Shown here in pieces: positions 1 to 9,576 of a stretch of 64,000 nt of DNA. The notes below the pieces were generated by a model. It did no database searches and had not been told where the DNA came from. It saw nothing but the letters and a program-made list of their open reading frames with translations. The stretch comes from Bog-473 sp963838835. Its GTDB lineage: Bacteria; Actinomycetota; Acidimicrobiia; Acidimicrobiales; RAAP-2. Location: assembly GCA_963838835.1 (NCBI GenBank), contig CAWITA010000026.1, positions 186,001 to 250,000 of the forward strand. The letters run 5' to 3'. Position numbers and translations under genes: made by a program. Each line of letters opens with the position of its first letter. The first letter of the stretch is position 1.

Positions 1-752
1 ACGCCGGGCGTGGAGAGCGCGAAGTGCACGCCGCGGTCGATCCCTTCGTCGCCGGCCTGGGGCTCGTACCACGACGTGGCCCAGCGCTCCGCCGTGGCCG
101 GGTCGCCGGCCACGGCGTCGGCCAACGGACGATGGTCCGGCCAGGGCCGGCGCGCCGCCGCCTTGATCACCATGACGCCGACGTCGCGCTGGGCGCAGGT
201 GGCGAGGAGCTCCTCGGCCGGCTCACGGTACTCGGGGCGGGCCCACAGGGCGGGATAGACGGGGAACATCACCGTGTCGAGGTCGTACCGGCGCAGCGCT
301 TCGAGGTGCGTCCGGGGCACATCGAGGTCGTGCCCGGTGATGCCGGCAAAACGCGTCTGGCCCGCCTCGCGGAGCGCGAGGATGCGTTCGAGCGCAGCCG
401 AGCGCCGGTCGAGCTCCTCCAGCGTGGTCACGGCGTGGGCCTGATAGAGATCGAGCACCTCGGCGTGGAGCAACCGCCTGGTGTTGTCGAATTGTTCGCT
501 CACACCGTCGGGATGGGCGCGCAGGGTCTTCCCGGCGACGAAGAACTCCTCCCGGTGTTCGGCCAGATGCGGGCCTACCACCGACTCGGCCGCGCCGTAC
601 TGGGGCGCGATATCGAGGTGATTGACCCCGTGCTCGCGCCCGAGCCGCAGGAAGTCCCCCGCCTCCTCCGGCGTGGCCGCCCAGCAGGCCGCACCGCCGA
701 GCACGGCCACGCTGCTGAGGTGCTCGGTCCGACCGAGACGCCGGCGCTCCAC
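1..752 (-). CDS. Aldo/keto reductase, C-terminus cut by window edge
   Basis: Reads from a GTG at 752 to the window edge with no stop, so the C-terminus is missing. The N-terminus (RRRLGRTEHLSSVAVLGG) and the HLDIAPQYG segment match the first strand and the Asp/Tyr catalytic region of NAD(P)H-dependent aldo/keto reductases. FVAGKTL follows where the catalytic Lys is expected, and FAGITGHD where the His strand is. Substrate is unknown. The start lies 10 nt after the stop of the upstream VOC gene, so the two are probably co-transcribed. Confidence 0.85.
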   Translation of the reverse strand, partial: MERRRLGRTEHLSSVAVLGGAACWAATPEEAGDFLRLGREHGVNHLDIAPQYGAAESVVGPHLAEHREEFFVAGKTLRAHPDGVSEQFDNTRRLLHAEVLDLYQAHAVTTLEELDRRSAALERILALREAGQTRFAGITGHDLDVPRTHLEALRRYDLDTVMFPVYPALWARPEYREPAEELLATCAQRDVGVMVIKAAARRPWPDHRPLADAVAGDPATAERWATSWYEPQAGDEGIDRGVHFALSTPG

Positions 753-762
753 CGCCCGGTCC

Positions 763-1533
763 TCAGCCCTTGAGCTGCAGGACGTTGAAGACCGCGCCGA
801 CGTTGTCGGACAGCACGGCGAAGCGCCCCGGCTCGATGTCCGTCGGCCCCATGAAGAGCAGCGCCCCGAGCTGTTGCGCCTTGGCCACGGTGGCGTCGGT
901 GTCGGCCACGGCGAAGTAGACACCCCAGTTCGGCGGCATGTCGGCCGGCATGTCGGGCGACTTCGCCATCATGCCGCCGACGGAGCGCCCCATGAGCTTC
1001 CACTCGGTGTAGACCGGCGGCCCCCCCGGAGGCCCCTGATCCTCGGCATCCCAGCCGAACACGGCCTTGTAGAAGGCCCTCGACGCGTCGAGGTCGGTCG
1101 TGATGAGCTCGCTCCAACAGTAGGTGCCGGGCTCGTTGGCGAGCTGGGCGCCCATGTGCTGGTTGGGCTGCCAGAGACCGATCACCGCACCCAGGGGATC
1201 GGCGAACACCGACATGCGGCCGGCGTCCATGACGTCCATCGGGGGCACGAACACCGTCCCGCCGTTGGCCGACACCTTGGCCACCGTGTCGTCCGCGCTG
1301 TCCACGTTCACGTAGGTCATCCACGCCGGCGGGAAGTCGGGATTCATCTGCGGGCCGAGGCCCGCCACCGTCTTGCCGCCCAGGTCGCAGACCGAGTACC
1401 CACCCGCCTCGGCTGGGCCCTCCGGGCAGTTCCACCCGAGCAGCGTCCCGTAGAACTCCTTCGACTTGGCCAGGTCAGTGCTCGACAGGTCCACCCAGGA
1501 CGGGACTCCGTCGTCGTAACGCTCGAACTCCAC
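763..1533 (-). CDS. VOC (glyoxalase/bleomycin-resistance) family protein, two domains
   Basis: About 256 residues with two similar halves. The first opens with PSWVDLSSTDLAKSKEFYG and the second with CWSELITTDLDASRAFYKAV, the beta-alpha signature of tandem VOC domains. This size and arrangement match the 27-30 kDa actinobacterial glyoxalase-like proteins of unknown substrate. The start is taken as the GTG at 1533 because a good ribosome site (AGGAGAAGG) precedes it. The further upstream ATG would add an arginine-rich stretch without similarity. The aldo/keto reductase follows 10 nt downstream. Confidence 0.85.
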   Translation of the reverse strand: MEFERYDDGVPSWVDLSSTDLAKSKEFYGTLLGWNCPEGPAEAGGYSVCDLGGKTVAGLGPQMNPDFPPAWMTYVNVDSADDTVAKVSANGGTVFVPPMDVMDAGRMSVFADPLGAVIGLWQPNQHMGAQLANEPGTYCWSELITTDLDASRAFYKAVFGWDAEDQGPPGGPPVYTEWKLMGRSVGGMMAKSPDMPADMPPNWGVYFAVADTDATVAKAQQLGALLFMGPTDIEPGRFAVLSDNVGAVFNVLQLKG

Positions 1534-1658
1534 CGCGCCTTCTCCTCGTTCTCGTGGTTCTCGTGCCCCGACCCGTCCGACGGTACCCGATCGCCGTCCC
1601 ACTTGCACCGGCCCGGGAATGACATGATCACGGGAATGTCACGCGGCCGGGGGACCCG

Positions 1659-2153
1659 ATGAGCCCCAACCCGATCGGCTCCCGGGTCGAGCAGCTGGCC
1701 CAGGCGCTGGCCGAGCGGATCGTGCCCCTTGTCATCGACGCCATCGACATCGACGCGCTGATCGATCGAGTCGACATCGACAAGGTCCTCGAGAGGGTCG
1801 ACATCAACAAGGTCGTCGAGCGAGTCGACATCGAGGCGGTCATCGAGCGGGTCGACATCGAGAAGGTCGTCGAAGAAGTGGACGTCCAGAAGATCATCGA
1901 CCGGGTCGACATCAACGCCATCGTCGGCGAGATCGACATCGACGCCATTGTCGAGGAGACCGAGCTGGGATCGATCATCGCCAAGTCGACCACCGGCATC
2001 CTCTCCGAGATCCTCGACGTCATCCGCGCCCAGGGCGTCGGTCTCGACGACTTCGTGCTCCGCCTGGGCAACACGCTGATCGGGCGCAGGAAGCGGCTCG
2101 CCGGCTGGCCGGACGGGCCGCCGCTCCTCGTCGCGCCGAAGGTGACGTCGTGA
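1659..2153 (+). CDS. Nine-residue tandem-repeat protein coupled to RDD gene
   Basis: A 164-residue protein whose middle (about residues 25-105) consists of roughly eight or nine back-to-back nonapeptides of the form VDIxxVVER (for example VDIDKVLER, VDINKVVER, VDIEAVIER). Each alternates a short acidic strand with a basic or acidic turn. No signal peptide and no transmembrane segment. The last codon overlaps the GTG of the next gene (GTGA), so it is translationally coupled to an RDD membrane protein. Similar repeats next to or inside actinobacterial RDD proteins are known, but I know of no assigned function. A solenoid or membrane-apposed scaffold is an inference. Confidence 0.75.
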   Translation: MSPNPIGSRVEQLAQALAERIVPLVIDAIDIDALIDRVDIDKVLERVDINKVVERVDIEAVIERVDIEKVVEEVDVQKIIDRVDINAIVGEIDIDAIVEETELGSIIAKSTTGILSEILDVIRAQGVGLDDFVLRLGNTLIGRRKRLAGWPDGPPLLVAPKVTS

Positions 2154-2740
2154 CCACCGTCGCCGCCCCCCCGCCGGAGATGACGGTCGGCCGGCAGGGT
2201 CATTACGCCGGCGCCGTGAGCCGCCTGGTCGCGTTCGGCACCGACGTCCTTGCCTCCTGGCTGGTCTACTTGGTGGGCACCGCGGGCATCAACGCTGCCG
2301 TCAAGCTCTTCACGGGACACCCGTACAACCTCAGCAACCACGAGGCCCTGTCCGCCCTGACGCTCTTGGCGTGGGACTTCGTCTATTTCTCCTTCCAGTG
2401 GTACCTCAGCGGCAAGACCCTGGGCATGGCCATCTTCGGCATCCAGGTCGTGACGTCCGCGGGCGGTCCCATCAGAGGCCGTCAGGCCGTGGTGCGGACG
2501 ATCGGACTCGGACTCACCCTTCCCATCTTCTGGTTCGCCTTCCTCGGCATCGTCTTCCAGCGTGAGCGCCGTGCCTTCCTCGACTTCATGGCCGGAACCA
2601 GTGTCGTCTACGACTGGGACGCGCGGGCCGCCCGACTGCGCTGGCTCGCCCGCAAGGATCGGACCCCGATGGGAGGGGCGGAGAAGAAGGGCCACCTCGC
2701 GCCGCCGGCGGCGGCGGCACAGGAGGGCCACGCCCACTAG
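2150..2740 (+). CDS. RDD family membrane protein
   Basis: 196 residues beginning at GTG 2150 inside the stop of the preceding gene. The RDD core is visible: SRLVAFGTDVLASWLVYL in helix 1, a second hydrophobic segment near LLAWDFVYFSFQWY followed by GKTLGMAIFGIQVV, and a third near GLTLPIFWFAFLGIVF. RDD proteins are small multi-pass membrane proteins; some are linked to transport or stress, but the substrate here is unknown. The tail is charged and Ala/His rich. Confidence 0.8.
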   Translation: MTTVAAPPPEMTVGRQGHYAGAVSRLVAFGTDVLASWLVYLVGTAGINAAVKLFTGHPYNLSNHEALSALTLLAWDFVYFSFQWYLSGKTLGMAIFGIQVVTSAGGPIRGRQAVVRTIGLGLTLPIFWFAFLGIVFQRERRAFLDFMAGTSVVYDWDARAARLRWLARKDRTPMGGAEKKGHLAPPAAAAQEGHAH

Positions 2741-2778
2741 AAGAGTTGGCGGACCCGGTCGGGCCGGACCGGCCCATC

Positions 2779-2784
2779 TACGAT
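2779..2784 (+). promoter_or_regulatory. -10 box (TACGAT), leaderless start
   Basis: TACGAT ends 7 nt before the ATG at 2792. This TANNNT spacing recurs throughout the window and implies a transcript that begins at or near the start codon. It overlaps the alternative ATG at 2783, which argues for 2792 as the true start. Confidence 0.5.
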
Positions 2785-2791
2785 GCCGCCC

Positions 2792-3595
2792 ATGTCCTTC
2801 ACCGAAGTCACCCGGCCCCATCCCCAGGTTGCCGTCGTCACGCTCAACCGGCCGGAGCGTATGAACGCCATGGCCTTCGACGTGATGATCCCCTTTCGCG
2901 ACGCGCTGCGCGACATCGGCAGCGACAACGACGTGCGGGTGGTCGTCATCACTGGTGCCGGGCGCGGGTTCTGCTCCGGCGCGGACCACGAGAACCCGGG
3001 CACGATGCCGAACATGGACGGCCTCACGCTCCCCACCATCGCCCTGCGCTCCATGGAGATGCTCGACGACGTCATCTCCACCATCCGCCGCCTGCACCAG
3101 CCCGTGATCGCGGCGGTGAACGGAGCGGCCATCGGCGGTGGCTTCTGCCTCGCCCTGGCGGCCGACGTGCGGATCGCCGCCGCCGACGCCTACTTCCGGG
3201 CGGCGGGCATCAACAACGGGCTGACCGCGGCCGAACTCGGACTCAGCTTCCTGTTGCCTCGGGCGATTGGGCATTCGCGGGCGGCCGAGATCATGCTGAC
3301 CGGCCGTGACATCGACGCGGCGGAGGCAGACCGGATCGGGCTGGTGTCGAGGGTGGTGCCCACCAGCGAGCTGCTTCCGGCGTGTTTCGAGCTGGCGGAC
3401 CGCATCAACGGCTGGAGCCGCGCCGGCGTCGAGCTGACGAAGCGTCAGCTGTGGAACAGCCTCGACGCGAGCAGCCTGCAGTCCCACATGGACGCCGAGG
3501 GAACTTCGCAGCTCTTCGTGCGGATCACGACGCGCAACTTCGAGGAGGCGGTGGCAGCCCGCAAGGAAAGCCGGAAACCGGACTTCAAGGATTGA
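2792..3595 (+). CDS. Enoyl-CoA hydratase/isomerase family protein
   Basis: About 267 residues of crotonase fold. The oxyanion-hole segments are present as GAGRGFCSGADHEN and NGAAIGGGFCLALAADVRIA. The second contains the Gly-Gly that polarises the thioester. Catalytic Glu positions vary in this subfamily, so hydratase versus isomerase cannot be decided. The start is placed at ATG 2792, not 2783, because a TACGAT -10 box overlaps the upstream ATG. Convergent with the haemoglobin gene; no operon partner. Confidence 0.85.
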   Translation: MSFTEVTRPHPQVAVVTLNRPERMNAMAFDVMIPFRDALRDIGSDNDVRVVVITGAGRGFCSGADHENPGTMPNMDGLTLPTIALRSMEMLDDVISTIRRLHQPVIAAVNGAAIGGGFCLALAADVRIAAADAYFRAAGINNGLTAAELGLSFLLPRAIGHSRAAEIMLTGRDIDAAEADRIGLVSRVVPTSELLPACFELADRINGWSRAGVELTKRQLWNSLDASSLQSHMDAEGTSQLFVRITTRNFEEAVAARKESRKPDFKD

Positions 3596-3615
3596 GGTGT
3601 TCGGCGCTCCAGCGG

Positions 3616-3996
3616 TCAGGGGGAATTGACGAGGGAGTTGGCGGCCATCTCGAGGTAGTCGCGCAGCTCGATCGCGTCGGCCGGAGAGATGCGCCCCGCT
3701 TCTTCGAACTCGAGGAGCGCGCCGATCATGTGGCGCAACCAGGCGTCGCGCTCGCCCGGGCCGATGACGAAGGGTGCGTGCCGCATGCGAAGGCGGGGGT
3801 GCCCACGCTGCTCGCTGTAGGTGCCGGGACCACCCCAGTACTGCATCAGGAACAACGCAAGGTGCTGCGACGACTCGCTCAGGTCGTCGGGGTAGAGGGG
3901 TCGTAGCAGGGGGTCGCCCGCGACCCCGAGGTAGAAGCGGTCCACCAGGTCGACGAAGAACTGCTCGCCGCCGACTCGATCGAACAGAGCATCCAT
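3616..3996 (-). CDS. glbO: Group II truncated haemoglobin
   Basis: 126 residues, the normal size for a group II (trHbO) globin. It opens with a G-G-x-x-F/Y type motif (VGGEQFFVDLVDRFY), has the YWGGPGTYSEQRGHPRLRMRH block with the proximal His (F8), and an invariant Trp in DAWLRHM (G8) that defines group II. Such globins bind O2 and are implicated in redox and peroxide chemistry. A TACTCT box 7 nt upstream suggests leaderless expression. Confidence 0.92.
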   Translation of the reverse strand: MDALFDRVGGEQFFVDLVDRFYLGVAGDPLLRPLYPDDLSESSQHLALFLMQYWGGPGTYSEQRGHPRLRMRHAPFVIGPGERDAWLRHMIGALLEFEEAGRISPADAIELRDYLEMAANSLVNSP

Positions 3997-4003
3997 GGGC
4001 TCG

Positions 4004-4009
4004 AGAGTA
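4004..4009 (-). promoter_or_regulatory. -10 box (TACTCT) for truncated haemoglobin
   Basis: TACTCT on the minus strand ends 7 nt before ATG 3996, the leaderless architecture seen repeatedly in this window. Confidence 0.45.
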
Positions 4010-4034
4010 GAGGACTTAGAATGCTCACCGACGC

Positions 4035-4105
<71 letters not shown>

Positions 4106-4375
4106 CTCCTCAAAACTTCCAGCGTGCATCTGGTAACGCGAGGATGTCTTCCCCAAGACCTTCCGAATTCATCGCGCGGATGCCGCGCATCGCGCTTGGA
4201 AGCGGAGTACTTCCGCTGCAGCTGCAAGCTCGACGCAAGCCTGGGCGACGGCTGCATCACGGTCATCCGTCGCGTCCTGGTAGCGGAGTTCGGATCGTCG
4301 ATGCGGCGCGGCACCTAAGTGATGGAGATGCCGGAGAGAGGCACCCCCTCTTGATGCGGCGTTATGGGCTCGTGA

Positions 4376-5062
4376 TCAGGCCTTGTACGCATCGTGGTAG
4401 TTCCACCATTGGTACGGCGCAGTCTGCGGGTACCCCTCGGGCGAATCTTCCCACTCTTCTTGACGACCAAGCGCCGTGACGTCGAGGTAGTTCCAGGTCC
4501 CACCCATCTGCTCGTCGCCTCGGACATTGATGAAGTAGGTGCGGAAGTTCTGGTCTCCCTCGCGGATGAACGCGTTGGTGCCGTGCCACTCGTCGACATC
4601 GAAGTCCTTGTCGAAGTCGTCGGTGATCGTGTACCAGGGGATGTGCTCCCATCCGTGGCGTTTCTTCAAACTCTCGATGTCGGCCTGCGGCGCCCGCGAT
4701 GCCCATGCAAGCGACGTGTTCCTCGCGTGCAGGTGGCCAGGGTGCGCGACCTGATCGGCGCCGAAGGAGCAGCCAACGCATGCCCGCTCGGGGTACGAGC
4801 CGCCCTCCGCGTATGTGGTCACTTCAGGTCCGTAGAAGGCGCGGTAAACAATCAGCTGACGGCGGCCATCGAAGAGATCCGTGAGGCTCACCCGTCCGGC
4901 AGGGCCGTCGAACCAGTATTCCTTGTCAACGGCCATCCAGGGCATCCGCCGCCGTTCAGCCGCGAGCGCGTCGCGGGAGCGGGCCAGCTCTTTCTCCTTG
5001 ATCAGCATCTTCTCTCGTGCGGTGTTCCACTCGTCCCGCGAAACGATCGGCGGTGTCTGCAT
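4376..5062 (-). CDS. DUF899 (thioredoxin-like) family protein
   Basis: 228 residues. The N-terminal region (VSRDEWNTAREKMLIKEKE), the YWFDGPAGRVSLTDLFDGRRQLIVYRAFYGPE block and the CVGCSF motif match the DUF899 family, whose members have a thioredoxin-like fold with an active-site-like cysteine pair. The C-terminal WNYLDVTALGRQEEWEDSP is also typical. Function is undefined. A strong ribosome site (GAGAAGGGAGAG) precedes ATG 5062. Confidence 0.85.
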   Translation of the reverse strand: MQTPPIVSRDEWNTAREKMLIKEKELARSRDALAAERRRMPWMAVDKEYWFDGPAGRVSLTDLFDGRRQLIVYRAFYGPEVTTYAEGGSYPERACVGCSFGADQVAHPGHLHARNTSLAWASRAPQADIESLKKRHGWEHIPWYTITDDFDKDFDVDEWHGTNAFIREGDQNFRTYFINVRGDEQMGGTWNYLDVTALGRQEEWEDSPEGYPQTAPYQWWNYHDAYKA

Positions 5063-5098
5063 GGCTCTCCCTTCTCGGTCATCGCTCCGGGCTCCGCT

Positions 5099-5320
5099 CT
5101 AGTGCCCCCAAGGAACCGGGCCCTCTGAAGAGCACACGAAACGGGCATCGGGCATCGAGCACTGCTCGGTGAGTACCCAAGTCACAGGGTAATAACCCGG
5201 GCCCGGCCACGAGATCTCAGTCGCTCCGCAATCTCCGGGCTGGGCGGAATACCTGGCGTCTGAGTGCGCCGAATGCGACTCACAAAGCCCAGGCAGCAAT
5301 GGATGGGGGCTATCGGCCAT
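5099..5320 (-). CDS. Hypothetical short ORF, possible gene remnant
   Basis: A 73-residue ORF with several Cys residues and an aromatic Pro/Gly segment (EISWPGPGYYPVTWVLTEQC) that looks more protein-like than random. It lies just upstream of the DUF899 gene. I recognise no family. It could be the 3' remnant of a secreted protein gene. The rest of 5063-5515 holds nothing I can support. Confidence 0.25.
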   Translation of the reverse strand: MADSPHPLLPGLCESHSAHSDARYSAQPGDCGATEISWPGPGYYPVTWVLTEQCSMPDARFVCSSEGPVPWGH

Positions 5321-5515
5321 GGCTAGGAACAGGCGTGTGTCCGATGTTCTCCACGGCGAAGAATAGGAACAGCACTTCCAATCCCAAACCTCGAAGACAC
5401 CCTCTGGCGGCTCTTCACGACCGTCGAGTCGATGCCCATGTCGGGCGGCCCCACGCCGTCAAGCTGAGACTTGCCCAGCCATTATCCCGGTGTTCTGGAA
5501 TATTTGGCCAGCCGT

Positions 5516-5935
5516 TCAGCGAGGCCGATTCTTGGTCCCGATACCTGCCGTGATGATCAAAACAGCCGCCTCGTCATCCACATCGGCCGTGTGCCAAACC
5601 CCAGGAGGATTGATCACCGCCTCGCCCTCGTTGAGCACTGCCGATCGAATCTGTCCGTCGATTTCTTGGAGAAGCTTGATGCTCCCCTGAGTGCAGAGGA
5701 CCAACTCTTCGCCCAAGGGGTGCATTTCCCACGATTCCCACGACGTTGTGTATCGGTGCATCGAAACGAGCCGCCCCTCGACCCCATCGGAATCGGTACG
5801 TGCTTGATAGCGCTCGTACCACTCAAGATTGCCCGTGAACCTCTCCTGGGGAACGACCCTCGCTCCAAGACCCAAGTGGACCGGATGCGTTTGGAGGTTG
5901 AAGACGGCGCCATCCATGCCAACAAGTGTGACCAC
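5516..5935 (-). CDS. Small cupin-domain protein
   Basis: 139 residues. The double cupin motifs are visible: SWEMHPLGEELVLCTQGSI (motif 1, with a Glu pair in place of one usual His) and GEAVINPPGVWHTADV (motif 2, including the metal-ligand His). Such one-domain cupins bind a metal and act as small enzymes or sensors; the substrate is unknown. The start is uncertain between the GTG at 5935 and an in-frame ATG at about 5917. Confidence 0.75.
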   Translation of the reverse strand: MVTLVGMDGAVFNLQTHPVHLGLGARVVPQERFTGNLEWYERYQARTDSDGVEGRLVSMHRYTTSWESWEMHPLGEELVLCTQGSIKLLQEIDGQIRSAVLNEGEAVINPPGVWHTADVDDEAAVLIITAGIGTKNRPR

Positions 5936-6126
5936 GGGAAAACACGTTGTCTAACCAGAGTCGGCTCGGTCTTCCACCTTCACGGTCCCGCATACCCCGC
6001 CCGGGGCTTCCCGGTACGACGAGGAACGACGTTCACAAGATATGTTCCAGGCCGCCTCGCCGACGGTTCCCCACCGGGTGAGCCGTTGCGGAGGACCACC
6101 TCGGGCGCATCGGCAAGACTCTTCAC

Positions 6127-7657
6127 GTGGGCCACCGCCGGCGCATCACCATGGGTTTCATCGCGATGTGTCTCGCTTCAATCGGTCTGTTGGCGGCCGT
6201 TCCCGCCCCGCAGGCCATGGGGCTCGTCGTCAGCCATCCGATCGTCGGGATGGCGGCCACCCCCGACGGGGGCGGCTACTGGGAGGTCGCCTCCGACGGC
6301 GGCATCTTCGCCTTCGGTGATGGCGGGTACTACGGCTCCGAGGGCGGTCGACCGCTCAACGCTCCGGTCGTCGGGATGGCGGCCACCCCTGACGGCGGCG
6401 GCTACTGGGAGGTCGCCTCCGACGGCGGCCTCTTCGCCTTCGGTGATGCCGGGTTCTTCGGCTCCGAGGGCGGCCATCGGCTCAACGCTCCGATCGTCGG
6501 GATGGCGGCCGCCCCCGACGGCGGCGGCTACTGGGAGGTCGCCTCCGACGGCGGCATCTTCGCCTTCGGTGATGCCGGGTTCTTCGGCTCCGAGGGCGGC
6601 CATCGGCTCAACGCTCCGGTCGTGGGGATGGCGGCTTCCCGCAGCGGTCAGGGGTATTGGCTCGTCGCCTCCGACGGAGGAATCTTCAGCTTCGGTGACG
6701 CAGCCTTTTGGGGCGGTACCGGTGGTCTCAGCCTCAACGGGAAGATCGTCGGAATGGCGGCTTCACCGGACGGCCAGGGGTACTGGCTCGTCGCGTCCGA
6801 TGGCGGGATCTTCAGCTTCGGTGACACCACCTTCTGGGGCAGTACGGGAGGTCAATTATTGGACGGGCCGATCGTGGGCATGGCTCTCGGCCCCGGCGGC
6901 TACTGGGAGGCGGCCTCCGACGGCGGGATCTTCAGCCTCGGAAGCGCACCGTTCGATGGATCGGTGCCCGAGCTTCCACCCCCGGGACCGCCACGGATCG
7001 CCCTCTACGGCGATTCTCTGGCTTCCGAGTCAGGGCAGGACTTCGCGTTCCTCGCCAGCCATTCGGGGGCTTCGGTGCGAGTCCGCACCTTCCCCGGCAC
7101 GGCTCCGTGCGACTTCCTCACGACGATGGCCGCCGACGCGTCGGACTGGCAGCCCACCGCGGCGGTACTGGCCTTTTCAGGGGACGCCTTCACCCCGTGC
7201 ATGGCGGGCGATCCGCTGGGGACGCCGCAGTACCTCGCAGCGTACAAAGAGGATACCCAGGCGGCGATCTCGATCTTCCGGTCCATTGGCAGCAAGGTCA
7301 TTTTGGTCGGCTTGCCTCTCGACGCGTTCGCCAATCTCAGTCAAAACGCCTCCGCGCTCGAATCAGATCTACCAGTCGCTGGCTGCCAGCAACATCGGTG
7401 CCACGTACGACGATGCCGGCCAAGCAGTCATGGCGAACGGACAATTCACCTGGACGCTCCCATGCCTCTCCGGCGAGCCGTGCACCGGGCCAGCCGGGAC
7501 GAACATCGTCCACGCTCCCGACGGTGTGCACTTCTGCCCGGACGGCAAGACCACCCTCGCCGGGTACTTCGAAGAGTGCGACGTCTACTCGTCCGGCGCG
7601 TTCCGCTTTGCCGCTGCGATGCTGGCGCCGGCTCTCAGCCCGCCATCCCTCCCTTAG
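6127..7657 (+). CDS. Secreted repeat protein with SGNH-hydrolase domain, frameshifted
   Basis: The N-terminus MGHRRRITMGFIAMCLASIG reads as a signal peptide with a basic n-region. Then come about six 42-residue repeats (6238-6972) of the form P(I/V)VGMAATPDGGGYWEVASDG followed by GIFAFGDAGFFGS. The C-terminal domain starts IALYGDSLASE, the GDS block of SGNH/GDSL hydrolases. Frame breaks near 7360: the reading continues at NQIYQSLAASNIGATY with an inserted base (CTC-G-AAT) and ends TAA/TAG at 7657, including the expected PDGVHFCPDG block with the catalytic Asp/His. Probably an extracellular esterase or carbohydrate-ester hydrolase (inference). Confidence 0.7.
6238..6972 (+). repeat. Six tandem 126-bp repeats in coding sequence
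   Basis: Units begin at 6238, 6364, 6490, 6616, 6742 and 6868. The first three are nearly identical at DNA level (GTCGGGATGGCGGCC... blocks), the fourth and fifth form a second subtype (GYWLVASDGGIFSFGD), and the sixth is shortened. This suggests stepwise duplication by unequal recombination. Each unit encodes 42 residues, consistent with one blade of a beta-propeller-like fold. Confidence 0.85.
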
Positions 7658-7807
7658 CACGGTTGGCCACTTCCGACTCGGACTCGCTCCCGGCACCCCG
7701 ACGGGTCACACCGTGTCGCACCCGAGCTTCACGCCCCTCTTTCGACGGCCCGACGACACCCTCCCGGTCGCTCCTCGATTGCGCTGCTGGCCGGCCGTCG
7801 TGCCACG

Positions 7808-9495
7808 ATGACGCCGATGCCCTCTGTCTCCGAGGTTTCTGACCGCTTCGTCGACGAGTTCGCCGCCCTCGACCCGGCCCACGGTGCTCGAATGATGGGG
7901 ATCGCCATCAACGGCAGGCGGCTACGGGACTACTCCCCCGCCGGTTCCGCTGCCATCCACGAGATCTTGCGCCGTGCGACGAGGGATCTCGATCGTGCCA
8001 CTGCCGAGGGAGAGGCGGAGCGGCTCGGCGCCATCTACCTCAGAGACGTCCTGGCGGGCCGGCTCGCGATCAGCGACGCCAACGAAGATGAGCGGGACCT
8101 CTCGATTCTCAACGGCCCGCCCTCGGCTGTCCGGATGACTTTTGACCTCGTCGATCCCCAGGATTCCGAGGACTGGGAGTCCGTGACCACCCGGCTCGAA
8201 GGGGTGCCGGCCGCCATGGCCGGCTACCGCGCCAGCCTGCAGGCGGGACTCGTCGGTGGTCGGGTTGCGTCCCGACGGTGTGCCGTTGCGGTCGCCGAGC
8301 AGTGCGCGGTCTGGGCCGGCCGCTCGGTCGCGGGTGGTTCAGCACGTTCGCGGAGTCGAAACGCGACGTGCCCGGTGCGGAGCGATTGCGGGTGGCCGGG
8401 CGACGAGCCGATGCCGCGTTCGGCGAGCTGTCCGACTGGCTGCGCAGCGTGTACGTGCCCGCCGCGGCAGAGACCGACGGCGTGGGGAAGGACGCGTACC
8501 AGGTCTGGGCCCGTTACTACCTCGGCTCCGACCTCGACATCGAGGAGGCGTACGAGTGGGGTTGGCACGAGCTTGGCCGACTCGAATCCGAGCAGAGGCT
8601 GGAGTGCCAACAGGTACGGAGCGGAGCCGATTTCGCCGAAGTGCGAGAACTGCTCACGACAGATCCGCAACGCGCCGTCCACGGAGTGGACGCCTGGCAG
8701 GGATGGCTGCAGGACCTCACGGACCGGACCATCGAGGCGCTGGACGGGCACCACTTCGACGTCGCCCCGGCGCTGCGCGCCTGCGTGGTCTCCATTCCGC
8801 CGGAAGGCAGCGCGGCGGCTCCGTACTACACGCCTCCCTCGGAGGATCTCTTGAGTCCCGGGCGCATCTGGTTTCCGACGATGGGCAGAACGACCTTTCC
8901 CACCTGGGACGCGGTGACAACCGTCTTCCACGAGGCGGTACCCGGCCACCACCTTCAGCTCGGCGCCACACGGTTGATCGAGCTCACTCGGGCGCAGCAG
9001 CTGGGTTTCAATTCCGCCCACGGCGAAGGCTGGGCGCTGTACGCCGAGCGGCTGATGGACGAGTTAGGCCGCCTGGACAAGCCCGAGTATCGCCTCGGGT
9101 TTCTTTCCATGCAGGCCTTCCGGGCGGCCCGCGTCGTGGTCGACATCGGTTTGCACACCAGGCAGCGGATCCCACCCGGCCGAACTGGTGCCGGCTCGGA
9201 GTGGGACTACGACACGGCCGTCGAGTACCTCGCGGCAGCATCCGGACTGAACCGAGACTTCTGCGAGAGCGAGACCCTCCGCTATCTCTCCTGGCCCACC
9301 CAGGCCATCACCTACAAGTTGGGCGAGCGCGTCTGGCTGGATGGGCGGCAACGAGCCCGCCGGCTGCAAGGCGAGCAATTCGACCTCAGGGCCTGGCATG
9401 GCGCGGCACTGGCTCTCGGGCCTCTCGGCTTGGACGACCTGGCCAACGAGCTTGAAACCTTGGCCGTCAGGACGCCAAACCAGTCGGCTCATTGA
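7808..9495 (+). CDS. DUF885 peptidase-like protein, frameshifted
   Basis: About 560 residues across one break. The C-terminal part has the zinc-binding HEAVPGHHLQ motif and the following HGEGWALYAERLMDELG block, hallmarks of DUF885 (a family of metallopeptidase-like proteins). The N-terminal part (SDRFVDEFAALDPAHGARMMG) is in another frame. The break falls between about 8290 and 8330 and corresponds to one lost base or two gained. A start at ATG 7808 or 7817 is possible. Function is probably peptidase-like but not demonstrated for most members. Confidence 0.75.
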
Positions 9496-9576
9496 GACCG
9501 GGGTGTACCCGCTGTTCACCCGCGATCGGCGGATCACCAGTTGGCCCCGTGTGGGAACGGATCAGGTCAAGCGCTC

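Noticed and set aside
5471..6130. Long plus-strand frame upstream of the repeat protein
   Set aside because: Antisense to the cupin gene and without protein-like composition. Only its 3' end (after 7360) is real, as the continuation of the SGNH domain.
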